This document shows positions 50,723 through 59,035 of a stretch of 64,000 bases of DNA, piece by piece (within the stretch, counting starts at the first letter, position 1; each line of letters opens with the position of its first letter). The notes under the pieces were generated by a model. The model was not told where the DNA came from, did no database searches, and saw only the letters and a list, made by a program, of their open reading frames with translations. A program made the position numbers and the translations under genes. Source of the stretch: Pseudovibrio exalbescens (GTDB taxonomy: Bacteria > Pseudomonadota > Alphaproteobacteria > Rhizobiales > Stappiaceae); the NCBI RefSeq assembly GCF_028737195.1, contig NZ_JAQZAJ010000003.1:310001-374000 (forward strand), read 5' to 3'.

Positions 50723-51133
50723 GTGGATTTTCTGAAGTCAATGTTCATTGCGGCGTCGGGCTTGAAAGCTCAGACCGGGCGCATGCGGATCATCGCGGAA
50801 AACGTGGCGAACGCAGACTCCACGGCGCGTACGCCCGAGGGTGATCCGTACCGCCGCAAGATCCCGACGTTTCAAGCCAAGCTCGACCGCGAGATGGGCG
50901 TGAAGGTGGTGGAGCTTGGCAAGGTTCAGGAAGACAAGTCGGACTTCGAAACCCGCTTTGAACCGAGCCATCCGGCGGCTGACGTCAATGGCTATGTGAA
51001 GTTGCCCAACGTGAACACGCTGGTTGAAAGCGTCGATATGCGCGAAGCGCAGCGCTCTTACGAGGCCAACCTCAACGTGGTGCGGTCCACCCGAACCATG
51101 TTGCAGCGAACCATCGACATCCTCCGCGGTTAA
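50723..51133 (+). CDS. flgC: Flagellar proximal rod protein FlgC
   Basis: 136 aa from a GTG start preceded by AAAAGGG. FLKSMFIAASGLKAQTGRMR, IIAENVANADSTARTPEGDP and the late EAQRSYEANLNVVRSTRTML match FlgC. The GTG is supported because the family begins M-D-F-L-K-S-M. The gap to flgB is 50 bases. Confidence 0.95.
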   Translation: MDFLKSMFIAASGLKAQTGRMRIIAENVANADSTARTPEGDPYRRKIPTFQAKLDREMGVKVVELGKVQEDKSDFETRFEPSHPAADVNGYVKLPNVNTLVESVDMREAQRSYEANLNVVRSTRTMLQRTIDILRG

Positions 51134-51166
51134 TTCTTGAAGCTTTGAACAGATTGGTGACACCCA

Positions 51167-51481
51167 ATGGCTAACCCAACCCTTGCAGCGAACGCCTATG
51201 CCAACATGGCAAAGCTCACCCAAAGTGGTGGGAACCCACAGGAAGTGGCGGGCGGTGCCAGCTCTCAGGACTTTTCCCAGCTCGTCAAAACAGCCGTGGA
51301 AGAAGTACGAGAAACCGGTCAGGTAACTGAAACGCAGTCCCTCAATCTGCTAGAAGGCAAGGCCAATGTGGTGGATGTGGTGACCGCGGTTGCAGAAACC
51401 GAACTGGCTCTTGAAACCATGGTTTCCGTTCGCGATCGCGTGATCTCCGCATATGAGTCCATCATGCGGATGCCGATCTAG
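51167..51481 (+). CDS. fliE: Flagellar hook-basal body protein FliE
   Basis: 104 aa, joins the MS ring and rod. FSQLVKTAVEEVRETGQVTE and VVDVVTAVAETELALETMVS, then RDRVISAYESIMRMPI, are typical of FliE. The N-terminal 35 residues are Ala/Asn-rich and variable. Third gene of the flgB operon. Confidence 0.93.
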   Translation: MANPTLAANAYANMAKLTQSGGNPQEVAGGASSQDFSQLVKTAVEEVRETGQVTETQSLNLLEGKANVVDVVTAVAETELALETMVSVRDRVISAYESIMRMPI

Positions 51482-51499
51482 TTGCTAAGGTAAGGCTCA

Positions 51500-51766
51500 A
51501 TGACCGGCCCTGAAGTTCTTGATATTGCCAAGGATGGCATTTGGACGCTCATTCTTGTGAGCGCTCCCGTGATGCTGGTCGGTCTGGGTGTGGGTGTTGT
51601 CGTGGCCCTGTTCCAGGCGCTCACCCAAATTCAGGAAGCCACACTGGTTTTCGTACCGAAGATCCTCTCCATTTTTGTCGCGCTGTTGGTGGCCTTGCCG
51701 TTCATGGCCGCCACCATGGCCAGCTTTACCAATCAGATCGTCGAGATGATTGTGAATGGCGGCTAG
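51500..51766 (+). CDS. fliQ: Flagellar export gate protein FliQ
   Basis: 88 aa, normal length. Two membrane helices (TLILVSAPVMLVGLGVGVVV and LSIFVALLVALPFMAATMAS) separated by the conserved FQALTQIQEATLVFVPKI. Part of the FliPQR pore. Immediately precedes fliR. Confidence 0.95.
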   Translation: MTGPEVLDIAKDGIWTLILVSAPVMLVGLGVGVVVALFQALTQIQEATLVFVPKILSIFVALLVALPFMAATMASFTNQIVEMIVNGG

Positions 51767-51788
51767 CGCGTAAGGAGGGGCGTCGCCA

Positions 51789-52562
51789 ATGACTGTAGAA
51801 CTGGGCTTCATTACCAGCTACGTGGTGACGTTTCTGCTCGTGTTCGCGCGCCTTGGCAGCATGCTCATGCTCATGCCTGCGCTTGGGGAAGCATCCTTGC
51901 CCATGCAGTCGCGGCTGGGGTTGGCGCTTGCACTGACCTACATTCTGGCCCCCATTGGCCAGCCGCTTTATCCTGATACGGTCCTGTCTTCATTTCCCAC
52001 GCTGATGGTCATGCTCATCAGTGAGATCATTATTGGGTTGTTCGTTGGCGCGTCGGTGCGCATTGTCACGTTCGCACTGCAGACGGCGGGCGCGATGATT
52101 GCCAACCAGATGGGGCTGGCCTTTGCCCTTGGCGGCGATCTGACAGCCTCGGGTATGCAGGGCGCTGTCATTGGCAACTTTCTGTCCATTCTGGGCACGG
52201 TGCTGATCTTTGCCACCAATCTGCATTATCTGGCCATTGCCGCCATGCATGATTCCTTCACGCTGTTTCCGCCGGGCACGTTCATTCCTGTTGGGGATGC
52301 CTCAGCCAATGGTGTGGCGTTGGTCTCGCAGATGTTTTCCATTGCGGTGCGCCTCAGCGCGCCATTCATGGTGCTGGGGCTTACGTTCTACTTCGGCATG
52401 GGCTTGCTCAACAAACTCATGCCTCAGCTGCAGATCTTCTTCATCGCCATGCCGGTGAACATCATGCTTGGCCTTTTCTTGATGCTTGGCGTGCTGGCCA
52501 CCATGATGGGCTGGTATCTGACGCAAGTCGAAACGGCCTTCCAGCCGTTCATAATCCAGTAG
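51789..52562 (+). CDS. fliR: Flagellar export gate protein FliR
   Basis: 257 aa with about six membrane segments. VFARLGSMLMLMPALGEASL, SEIIIGLFVGASVRIVTFAL and MGLLNKLMPQLQIFFIAMPV followed by NIMLGLFLML are characteristic. AAGGAGG lies 13 bases before the ATG. Eight bases separate its stop from flhB. Confidence 0.94.
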   Translation: MTVELGFITSYVVTFLLVFARLGSMLMLMPALGEASLPMQSRLGLALALTYILAPIGQPLYPDTVLSSFPTLMVMLISEIIIGLFVGASVRIVTFALQTAGAMIANQMGLAFALGGDLTASGMQGAVIGNFLSILGTVLIFATNLHYLAIAAMHDSFTLFPPGTFIPVGDASANGVALVSQMFSIAVRLSAPFMVLGLTFYFGMGLLNKLMPQLQIFFIAMPVNIMLGLFLMLGVLATMMGWYLTQVETAFQPFIIQ

Positions 52563-52570
52563 GAGCATGA

Positions 52571-53647
52571 ATGGCTGACGAAACGGATGACTCCGAGAAG
52601 ACCGAGGACCCCTCCCAAAAACGCTTGACCGAAGCGCATGAGAAGGGGGACGTTCCCAAATCGCAAGAAGTCAACGGCTGGTTCGCCTTGCTGGGCACAG
52701 CCATGGTGGTGGCGTTCTTTGCCCAGCCAACGGCCGCCGGGATTGCCGATATCCTCAAGGGCTTTTTCGAGCACGCTGACAGCATTCCGGTTGATGGCGG
52801 TGGACTGTTGTTCTTGCTTCAAGACACAGGCCCCCACATTCTTGTGGTGCTGGCGCTGCCGCTCCTGGTGATGATGGTGCTGGCTGTGGTGGGCAACGTG
52901 GTCCAGCACAAACCGGTGTTCACAGCCGAATCCATCCAGCCCAAGCTCAACAAGGTGTCACCTCTGGCAGGGGCCAAGCGTCTGTTCTCCAAGGACAGTC
53001 TCATGAACTTTGCCAAGGGGCTGATGAAGATCGCAGTGGTTTCGACTCTGATCTATTTCATTGTCTGGCCGCAGAAGGATCAGCTGGAAACCGCCATTTT
53101 TCGCGGTGCAGGGCACATTCTTCAGGAAAGCAGGGACTTGTCGCTCCAGCTGGTGGGTGCAATCCTTGCTCTGATGACGGTGGTGGCAGGGCTGGACTTC
53201 GCTTGGCAGCGACAAAAATGGTTCAACAAGCAGAAGATGACCCAGCGCGAGGTCAAGGAGGAGTACAAGCAATCCGAGGGTGATCCGCAGATCAAGGCGA
53301 AGATCCGCCAGTTGCGTGCGCAGCGATCTCAGCAACGCATGATGGCGGAAGTGCCCAAGGCGACGGTTGTGGTGACCAACCCGACCCACTACGCGGTTGC
53401 ACTTTTCTATGACGACGAGATGCAAGCGCCGAAATGTGTGGCTAAGGGCGTGGATGCACTGGCGCTTCGTATTCGTGAACTGGCAGAAGAAAGTAGTGTT
53501 CCGATCGTAGAGAATCCCCCTCTGGCGCGTGCGCTGCATGCCACGATGGAGATTAATGATATGATACCGGAGGAGCATTACGCAGCGGTTGCAAAGGTTA
53601 TCGGTTATGTGATGCAGCTGCGTGAGAAGAAAAATTGGCGCTCGTAA
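52571..53647 (+). CDS. flhB: Flagellar export switch protein FlhB
   Basis: 358 aa. Four membrane helices follow the hydrophilic N-terminus (DSEKTEDPSQKRLTEAHEKG). The cytoplasmic domain carries the autocleavage motif NPTH (ATVVVTNPTHYAVAL), which switches export from hook to filament substrates, and KGVDALALRIRELAEESSVP. Last gene of the flgB operon; cckA begins 94 bases further on. Confidence 0.96.
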   Translation: MADETDDSEKTEDPSQKRLTEAHEKGDVPKSQEVNGWFALLGTAMVVAFFAQPTAAGIADILKGFFEHADSIPVDGGGLLFLLQDTGPHILVVLALPLLVMMVLAVVGNVVQHKPVFTAESIQPKLNKVSPLAGAKRLFSKDSLMNFAKGLMKIAVVSTLIYFIVWPQKDQLETAIFRGAGHILQESRDLSLQLVGAILALMTVVAGLDFAWQRQKWFNKQKMTQREVKEEYKQSEGDPQIKAKIRQLRAQRSQQRMMAEVPKATVVVTNPTHYAVALFYDDEMQAPKCVAKGVDALALRIRELAEESSVPIVENPPLARALHATMEINDMIPEEHYAAVAKVIGYVMQLREKKNWRS

Positions 53648-53741
53648 CTCTGGGACGTGCTTGAAACTTGGTGCATTGCGTTGAATCCTCAGGCGGAGTG
53701 CGAAACCGGGCTTAATTGGGGCTGCCCGTGGAGAGATTTTG

Positions 53742-56285
53742 ATGAAAGAGACCGATACTCGGCCACCGGAACCTGTCATTGACCGCAGTGGTGGTGGAGG
53801 AAACATCGGATTGCTTATGTTGCTGGCGCTAGGTCTTGCTGCCGCAACAGCCGTGATCGCCGTGATGAGCCGCGAGCAGGCCGAGCCTTACATTCTCGGG
53901 CTCTTGGGCATTCTTGCGGTCGTCGGCGTTTTCTCTTTGTTTGCCAGTGCCATTGGCCTGTTGCGCTTTGCTTCCCGGCGGGATGGCAACCCGCTGGCAG
54001 AAGCCTTTCTGGATTCTCTCGAAGAGGGGGCGGTTCTGGTCGATCAGACCGGCCGTATCGTCTATGCCAACAAGGCCTACGCGGATCTGACCGGGGCTGT
54101 TAGTCCTGGTGACGTGCGCACGGTTGAGCGGGTGTTTTCAGCCGATCCGGAGGCCGCCGATGCAATTTTCCGCCTTTCCAAGGCTGTGCGCAATCACCGC
54201 CGCGCTCAGGAGGAAGTGCGCCTGCCTGCTGCCATTGGGCGCGTGGATGGCGGCTCGCGGTGGTATCGCATCAGTGTGCGGCCGCTGAACTACCACGACA
54301 AGGCGGGCCAGGCGACTGCAGGCCTCACCGTATGGCAGATCGCGGACATCTCCCGCGACCGAAAAGAGCAGGAGACATCGTTTCAGGAGTTGCAGCGTGT
54401 CATCAACTTCCTTGATCACGCTCCCTCCGGCTTCCTGTCCTGTGATTCCGCAGGCCGTATTGTGTATCTCAACGCCACGCTGGCCGACTGGCTGGGATAT
54501 GACCTGACCCAGTTTGTGGCTGGCGGTCTGACGCTTTCCGATATTGTCCGCGGCGATGGTGCAGCCCTCGTTCGTGCCATCAGCGGGCAGGAAGGCGAGG
54601 TCAAGACCGAGACCTACGACATCGATCTGGTAACGCGCAACGGCAAGGGGCTTCCCGTTCGCCTCGTGCACCGGGTTCCGTTTGGCGCGGAGGGGCAGGC
54701 CGGCGACAGTCGCACGCTTGTACTCAACCGCTCGCCGGGTGAAGAAAACGCAGAAGCTCTTCGCGCAGCCGAGGTGCGTTTCTCGCGCTTCTTCAACAAC
54801 ACCCCGGTTGCCATTGCCTCCGTTGAAAAGAATGGCCGCATTCAGCGCACCAACGCGCCTTTCGTTCGCCTGTTCGGGCAAGAAGATGGGCTGAAGAGCG
54901 AGGCGCGCCTGACAGACTTTGTCGAGGAAGCGGGCCGGGCCGATCTGGAAGAGGCCTTGAAAAAGGCGGCGCAGGGTCAAGGCGAAATCGCGCCGGTGGA
55001 TGTTGCTCTGTCTGAAGGGGCAGAGGCGGGGCGCTCGGCGACCTTCTACGTCTCCGCTGTTCTTGACAGTCAGGCTGAGGACGAGGCGGCCGTTGTCTAC
55101 GTGCTTGAAACGACACAGCAGCGCGCCCTTGAAGCCCAGTTCGCTCAGAGCCAGAAGATGCAGGCCATTGGTCAGCTTGCAGGTGGTGTCGCGCATGACT
55201 TCAACAACGTTCTGACCGCCATCATAGGCTTCTCCGATTTGCTGCTGGCCAGCCACCGTCCAACGGACCCTGCGTTCCAGGACATCATGAACATCAAGCA
55301 GAACGCCAACCGTGCCGCAGGGCTTGTGCGCCAGTTGCTCGCGTTCTCCCGTCGTCAGACCCTGCGTCCGAAGGAGTTGGCGCTGACGGACGTACTGGCC
55401 GACCTCACCATCTTGCTGGACCGCCTTGTGGGCGAGAAGATCGAGCTGCACGTGGTTCATGGCCGCGACCTTTGGCCGGTGATGGCGGATGTGAACCAGC
55501 TGGAACAGGTGATCGTCAATCTGGTCGTGAACGCCCGTGACGCCATGCCGGGTGGCGGTGAGGTGACCATTCGCACCCGCAACGTGGATGAACCGACCTC
55601 AACCACCTATGAGAACACCCGCGGCATGCCGCCTGCGGAGTACGTGCTCATTGAGGTGGAAGACAACGGTCACGGCATGTCCAACGAGGTTCTGGGCAAG
55701 ATTTTCGAGCCGTTCTTCTCCACCAAGGAAGTGGGCAAGGGCACCGGGCTGGGGCTTTCCACCGTCTACGGCATCGTCAAGCAGACCGGCGGCTTTGTAT
55801 TTGCCACCAGTGAGGTTGATGCGGGCACAACATTCCGGATCTTCTTGCCGCGCCATGTGCCGGAGGAAAAGCCGGTTCAGGAAGTGGTCAAGGAAGAAAA
55901 GCAGGCCGTTGCCGATCTTACCGGCTCTGCCACCATTTTGCTGGTGGAGGACGAAGAAGCCGTTCGTGCCTTTGCGGCGCGTGCCCTGTCGTCCCGTGGC
56001 TATGAGGTCTATGAGGCAGGCTCTGGCACCGAAGCGCTTGAGGTCATGGAAGAGACCGAAGGGTCGGTTGATCTGGTGGTTTCCGACGTAGTGATGCCGG
56101 AAATGGACGGGCCGTCGCTGCTTATTGAGCTGCGCAAGACCCGCCCGGATCTGAAGATCATCTTTGTATCCGGCTACGCTGAAGATGCCTTCGAGAAGAA
56201 CTTGCCGGCAGATGAGAAATTCACCTTCCTGCCAAAGCCGTTTACCTTGAAGCAGTTGGCAACCACCGTGAAGGACGTGTTGTAG
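53742..56285 (+). CDS. cckA: Hybrid sensor histidine kinase CckA
   Basis: 847 aa. Two N-terminal membrane helices (about 25-75) lead to at least three PAS-like regions (about 90-440: GAVLVDQTGRIVYANKAYAD, SGFLSCDSAGRIVYLNATLA, FFNNTPVAIASVEKNGRIQR). The HisKA region has His485 in GGVAHDFNNVLTAIIGFSDL. The ATPase N and G boxes are NLVVNARDAMPGGGE and KGTGLGLSTVYGIVKQTGGF. A C-terminal receiver has Asp782 in VVSDVVMPEMDG. It initiates the CckA-ChpT-CtrA phosphorelay, and perfect CtrA-type boxes lie upstream of neighbouring flagellar operons. ATG 53742 follows GGAGAG; the in-frame TTG at 53739 is less likely. Confidence 0.95.
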   Translation: MKETDTRPPEPVIDRSGGGGNIGLLMLLALGLAAATAVIAVMSREQAEPYILGLLGILAVVGVFSLFASAIGLLRFASRRDGNPLAEAFLDSLEEGAVLVDQTGRIVYANKAYADLTGAVSPGDVRTVERVFSADPEAADAIFRLSKAVRNHRRAQEEVRLPAAIGRVDGGSRWYRISVRPLNYHDKAGQATAGLTVWQIADISRDRKEQETSFQELQRVINFLDHAPSGFLSCDSAGRIVYLNATLADWLGYDLTQFVAGGLTLSDIVRGDGAALVRAISGQEGEVKTETYDIDLVTRNGKGLPVRLVHRVPFGAEGQAGDSRTLVLNRSPGEENAEALRAAEVRFSRFFNNTPVAIASVEKNGRIQRTNAPFVRLFGQEDGLKSEARLTDFVEEAGRADLEEALKKAAQGQGEIAPVDVALSEGAEAGRSATFYVSAVLDSQAEDEAAVVYVLETTQQRALEAQFAQSQKMQAIGQLAGGVAHDFNNVLTAIIGFSDLLLASHRPTDPAFQDIMNIKQNANRAAGLVRQLLAFSRRQTLRPKELALTDVLADLTILLDRLVGEKIELHVVHGRDLWPVMADVNQLEQVIVNLVVNARDAMPGGGEVTIRTRNVDEPTSTTYENTRGMPPAEYVLIEVEDNGHGMSNEVLGKIFEPFFSTKEVGKGTGLGLSTVYGIVKQTGGFVFATSEVDAGTTFRIFLPRHVPEEKPVQEVVKEEKQAVADLTGSATILLVEDEEAVRAFAARALSSRGYEVYEAGSGTEALEVMEETEGSVDLVVSDVVMPEMDGPSLLIELRKTRPDLKIIFVSGYAEDAFEKNLPADEKFTFLPKPFTLKQLATTVKDVL

Positions 56286-56336
56286 AACGGGCCATCTGAA
56301 CGTAGCTAAGCCCTGCCGTTCAGGGCAGGGTGTTTT

Positions 56337-56361
56337 GACATCACTGGGAATGATCTCAAAC
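56337..56361 (+). promoter_or_regulatory. Upstream copy of the ORF6N palindromic element
   Basis: GACATCAC-TGGGA-ATGATCTC (6 of 8 arm positions pair), then AAAC. From 56340 it matches the in-gene copy at 56599-56620 at 19 of 22 positions. It ends directly before the GAGGGGGG ribosome site, an ideal place for a repressor. Confidence 0.6.
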
Positions 56362-56374
56362 GAGGGGGGAATGT

Positions 56375-57262
56375 ATGAGCACGGAAATTACTCAGGAAAC
56401 CCCGGAGTTGGACGAAGAGCTTCTTGACGGACCGCGGGTGTTCAAGCTGCGCGGTCAGCATGTGATGCTCGCGGCCCATGTGGCGCGGGTGTTCGAGGTT
56501 GAAACTCGGCAGATCACTCAGAACATCAAGAATAACCTCGAGAAATTCCCGGAGGCCTATGCCTTTGAGGTCTCGCCGGAGGAGCTGGACGCCTTGAGAT
56601 CACTGGGGGTGATCTCAAAACCGGGTCGGGGCGGCAGCCGCGCCTTGCCGTGGGTTGTCAGTCAGAAAGGGGCCATTCGCCTCTCCACCATCATGGACAG
56701 TCCAAAGGCCATTGAAGCGGCTGACGTTTTCATCGATGTCTTCACCGAGGTCCTGCGGCAGGTCTATGCGGGCAAGGACCAGTTGGAAATTTCCAAGCCA
56801 TCACGTCTCAAGCCCAGTTCCGAGCTTCAAGAGCGGATCGAGAAGATCCGCACCCAGTTGTTTTCTGCAATCAATGACCTTCTGGAAACCAAGGTGGACA
56901 GCCAGAACAAGATCACCGTGAAGGATGAATTGGGTCAGGTGGCAGATGGCATTCGCAAACACTATCATGAGTGGCTCAAGTCCAAGCGCGTCAGCAACGA
57001 CAAGATCGAGGCGGAGACACTTCTGCTGCTGGAAAAGGTTCAGGACTTGCGGGAACGGCGCGCCGCGCATCTGAGTGGTGCTGCGCTGTCGCGTGAAAGC
57101 CAGGCGCTTGAGAACATGAAGCAGAAGATCGCCATCATCAAGGATCTCATGGACCTTCACGACAAGCTGGAACCCAATGCGGTCGTGCAGATGGTCGGCG
57201 ACTACAGCGCGCTCGCGCTCACCGATGCCACAGAGAAGATACTGGAAAAGCCAAAGGGCTGA
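56375..57262 (+). CDS. ORF6N-domain DNA-binding protein
   Basis: 295 aa. The N-terminal ORF6N domain (about 15-115) is seen in VFKLRGQHVMLAAHVARVFE, VETRQITQNIKNNLEKFPEA, LDALRSLGVISKPGRGGSRA and FTEVLRQVYAGKD. The C-terminal half is helical, with RERRAAHLSGAALSRESQAL. ORF6N proteins are typical of phages and mobile elements and thought to bind DNA; no other phage gene is nearby. The codons for LRSLGVIS form a perfect palindrome, and a second copy lies just upstream of the ribosome site, suggesting autoregulation. Confidence 0.85.
   Translation: MSTEITQETPELDEELLDGPRVFKLRGQHVMLAAHVARVFEVETRQITQNIKNNLEKFPEAYAFEVSPEELDALRSLGVISKPGRGGSRALPWVVSQKGAIRLSTIMDSPKAIEAADVFIDVFTEVLRQVYAGKDQLEISKPSRLKPSSELQERIEKIRTQLFSAINDLLETKVDSQNKITVKDELGQVADGIRKHYHEWLKSKRVSNDKIEAETLLLLEKVQDLRERRAAHLSGAALSRESQALENMKQKIAIIKDLMDLHDKLEPNAVVQMVGDYSALALTDATEKILEKPKG
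56596..56616. repeat. In-gene perfect palindrome encoding the ORF6N LRS motif
   Basis: Arms GAGATCAC (56596-56603) and GTGATCTC (56609-56616) around TGGGG: eight of eight pairs. It encodes RSLGVIS of the ORF6N domain. Confidence 0.85.
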
Positions 57263-57290
57263 GTTGGCCTTGTTCCGCACCAGATACGAA

Positions 57291-57330
57291 AACACCCGCG
57301 AAGGTCGAACCTTGGCGGGTGTTTTTGTTT
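57291..57330. terminator. Terminator between ORF6N gene and lipoprotein gene
   Basis: AACACCCGC (57291-57299) and GCGGGTGTT (57315-57323) enclose a second inner stem AAGGT-CGA-ACCTT; a T run follows on the plus strand. Confidence 0.85.
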
Positions 57331-57349
57331 CTTCATGGAAGCTGAGTGC

Positions 57350-57820
57350 CTAGATGCACTGTGAGGTGGCTTCCGCGTTCTGTTTCAGGCCGATCAGGCT
57401 CTGCATGGTGTTGTTGTCACCCGGCAGCTTGTAGGATTGCTCCAGTCCAGTGTGGGCGTTGTTCAGCAGCGCCACGTCCTGCACCACAAGTGTGTTGCAC
57501 TGGCTGCCGGAGAAACGCACGCGCACGCGGATTACGCGATCGCCGTTGTCAGATGGTCCGAACTCCTGGTCCAGAACCGGATTGGCCTGACGCATCACGT
57601 TTTCAATGATCACCATGTTCGGGTCATCCTGCACCACCAGTGTGCCTTTCTGGGCAGCGCTGGTCTTCAGTGTCTGGCGAACCTGCTCCGGTGATGCCTT
57701 TACGGCAACGGACTGGGTGCCGGGCTCGGCACGAAGAATTGGCTGGTTGCTGCCTCGTGGGGCGCCTGACTGACAAGCCGCAAGCGCCAGCGTAAGCGCA
57801 ACTAAAGCAACGATCCGCAT
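57350..57820 (-). CDS. Small lipoprotein of unknown function
   Basis: 156 aa from ATG 57820 (the frame is open to 57940 but only this start yields a signal). A clear lipobox LAAC follows RIVALVALTLALAAC. The mature part has repeated beta-like segments (GTQSVAVKASPEQVRQTLKT, VIRVRVRFSGSQCNTLVVQD). No family is recognised. Two further cysteines, one second from the C-terminus, could pair. It converges on the ORF6N gene and is probably monocistronic. Confidence 0.75.
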   Translation of the reverse strand: MRIVALVALTLALAACQSGAPRGSNQPILRAEPGTQSVAVKASPEQVRQTLKTSAAQKGTLVVQDDPNMVIIENVMRQANPVLDQEFGPSDNGDRVIRVRVRFSGSQCNTLVVQDVALLNNAHTGLEQSYKLPGDNNTMQSLIGLKQNAEATSQCI

Positions 57821-58032
57821 TGTGTTGGTCCCGTAGGTTTCTGGTGCAAAGAGTTCAGAGCAACACCAGAGCATCATGCTGAAATGTGTCGGAATCATCC
57901 CCGTCAGAAGCCGCTGTGGAATCTGCGGAAACGCTCTCATGTCCCGATCATATACCCATCGGCAATACCGGGGTCAAATTCTTAGGAGAGCCTTCAGGGG
58001 AAGGGAAGGTCCAGCGCGGGGGCGGAGGGAAG

Positions 58033-58060
58033 GGTCACAGCAGCGCGCGCCGCTGTGACC
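58033..58060 (-). repeat. Inverted repeat downstream of psuG
   Basis: GGTCACAGC (58033-58041) and GCTGTGACC (58052-58060), a perfect 9-bp stem 16 bases beyond the psuG stop. No T run follows on the minus strand, so it could be a 3'-end stabiliser or a weak terminator. Confidence 0.5.
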
Positions 58061-58075
58061 GGAATGCATGAGGCG

Positions 58076-59002
58076 TTATGCCTTTGCTGCGTATTCAACT
58101 GCGATCTTGGAAGCCAGACGCGCGTTGTTCTTCACCAGCGCGATGTTGGTTGCCAAGCTGCGGCCGTCGGTCTGTTCGAACAGGTGCTGCAGCATGAACG
58201 GCGTCACTGCCTTGCCCTTGATGCCCTGCTTTTCAGCGTCTGCCAGAGCCAGCTTGATGAACTTGTTGATCTCTTCAGCTGGGATCTCGTCTTCAACAGG
58301 AACAGGGTTGGCGACCAGTTCACCACCGTGGGTGCCGAACGCTTCACGGGTAAGAAGAACCTTGGCGATGTCTTCCGGGGTGTCGAGGCGGTAAGGGGTG
58401 TCCAGATCGCTGGTGGAGGACCAGAATGCTGGCATCTTGTCACAGCCGTAACCGATCACGGCCACGCCTTTGGTTTCCAGCACTTCAAGGGTCTTTGGCA
58501 GGTCGAGCAGAGCCTTTGCGAAGGCTGAGACCACCAGTACAGGCGTGCGTGCCAGTTCTTCAAGGTCTGCGGAGATGTCGAAGTTTGTTTCCGCGCCGAA
58601 GTGAACGCCGCCAACGCCGCCGGTTGCGAACACGCGGATGCCCGCTGCGTGGGCGGCCATCATGGTTGCTGCAACGGTGGTGGAAGCGTTGCGGCCCATG
58701 GCAATGCCGGTGCACAGGTCAGCGCGGGAAGCTTTCATCACATCCTTTGCGTTTGCCAGCTCTTCCAGCTTCTCGTCGGAAAGACCAACATGCAGCTCGC
58801 CCTTGAGGACCGCGATGGTGGCTGGAACAGCGCCGTTTTCGCGGATGATCGCTTCAACTTCGCGTGCTGTTTCAATGTTTTGCGGGTAAGGCATGCCGTG
58901 CGTGATGATCGTTGATTCCAGAGCAACAACCGGCTTTCCCTCAGCCAGCGCCTGTGCCACTTCATCGCTGTGATGAATCTGGATCTTTGTGTTCTTGGTC
59001 AT
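58076..59002 (-). CDS. psuG: Pseudouridine-5'-phosphate glycosidase PsuG
   Basis: 308 aa. Cleaves pseudouridine 5'-phosphate to uracil and ribose 5-phosphate. VVALESTIITHGMPYPQNIE, PATIAVLKGELHVGLSDEKL and VFATGGVGGVHFGAETNFDI are highly conserved in the family; the Lys of LKGELH and Glu of LEST are expected active-site residues. Full length. It is 33 bases downstream of the kinase gene, so the pair forms a pseudouridine salvage operon. Confidence 0.95.
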   Translation of the reverse strand: MTKNTKIQIHHSDEVAQALAEGKPVVALESTIITHGMPYPQNIETAREVEAIIRENGAVPATIAVLKGELHVGLSDEKLEELANAKDVMKASRADLCTGIAMGRNASTTVAATMMAAHAAGIRVFATGGVGGVHFGAETNFDISADLEELARTPVLVVSAFAKALLDLPKTLEVLETKGVAVIGYGCDKMPAFWSSTSDLDTPYRLDTPEDIAKVLLTREAFGTHGGELVANPVPVEDEIPAEEINKFIKLALADAEKQGIKGKAVTPFMLQHLFEQTDGRSLATNIALVKNNARLASKIAVEYAAKA

Positions 59003-59035
59003 TTCCTCATTACCTTTTTATAGGAGCTGTTCGGC

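Noticed and set aside
56375-57262. ORF6N gene as part of a prophage
   Set aside because: No integrase, capsid, lysis or other phage genes nearby; flanked by cckA and chromosomal housekeeping genes. A lone acquired gene remains possible.
57350-57940. Longer N-terminus for the lipoprotein gene
   Set aside because: Upstream codons give no signal sequence; ATG 57820 gives a textbook lipoprotein signal.
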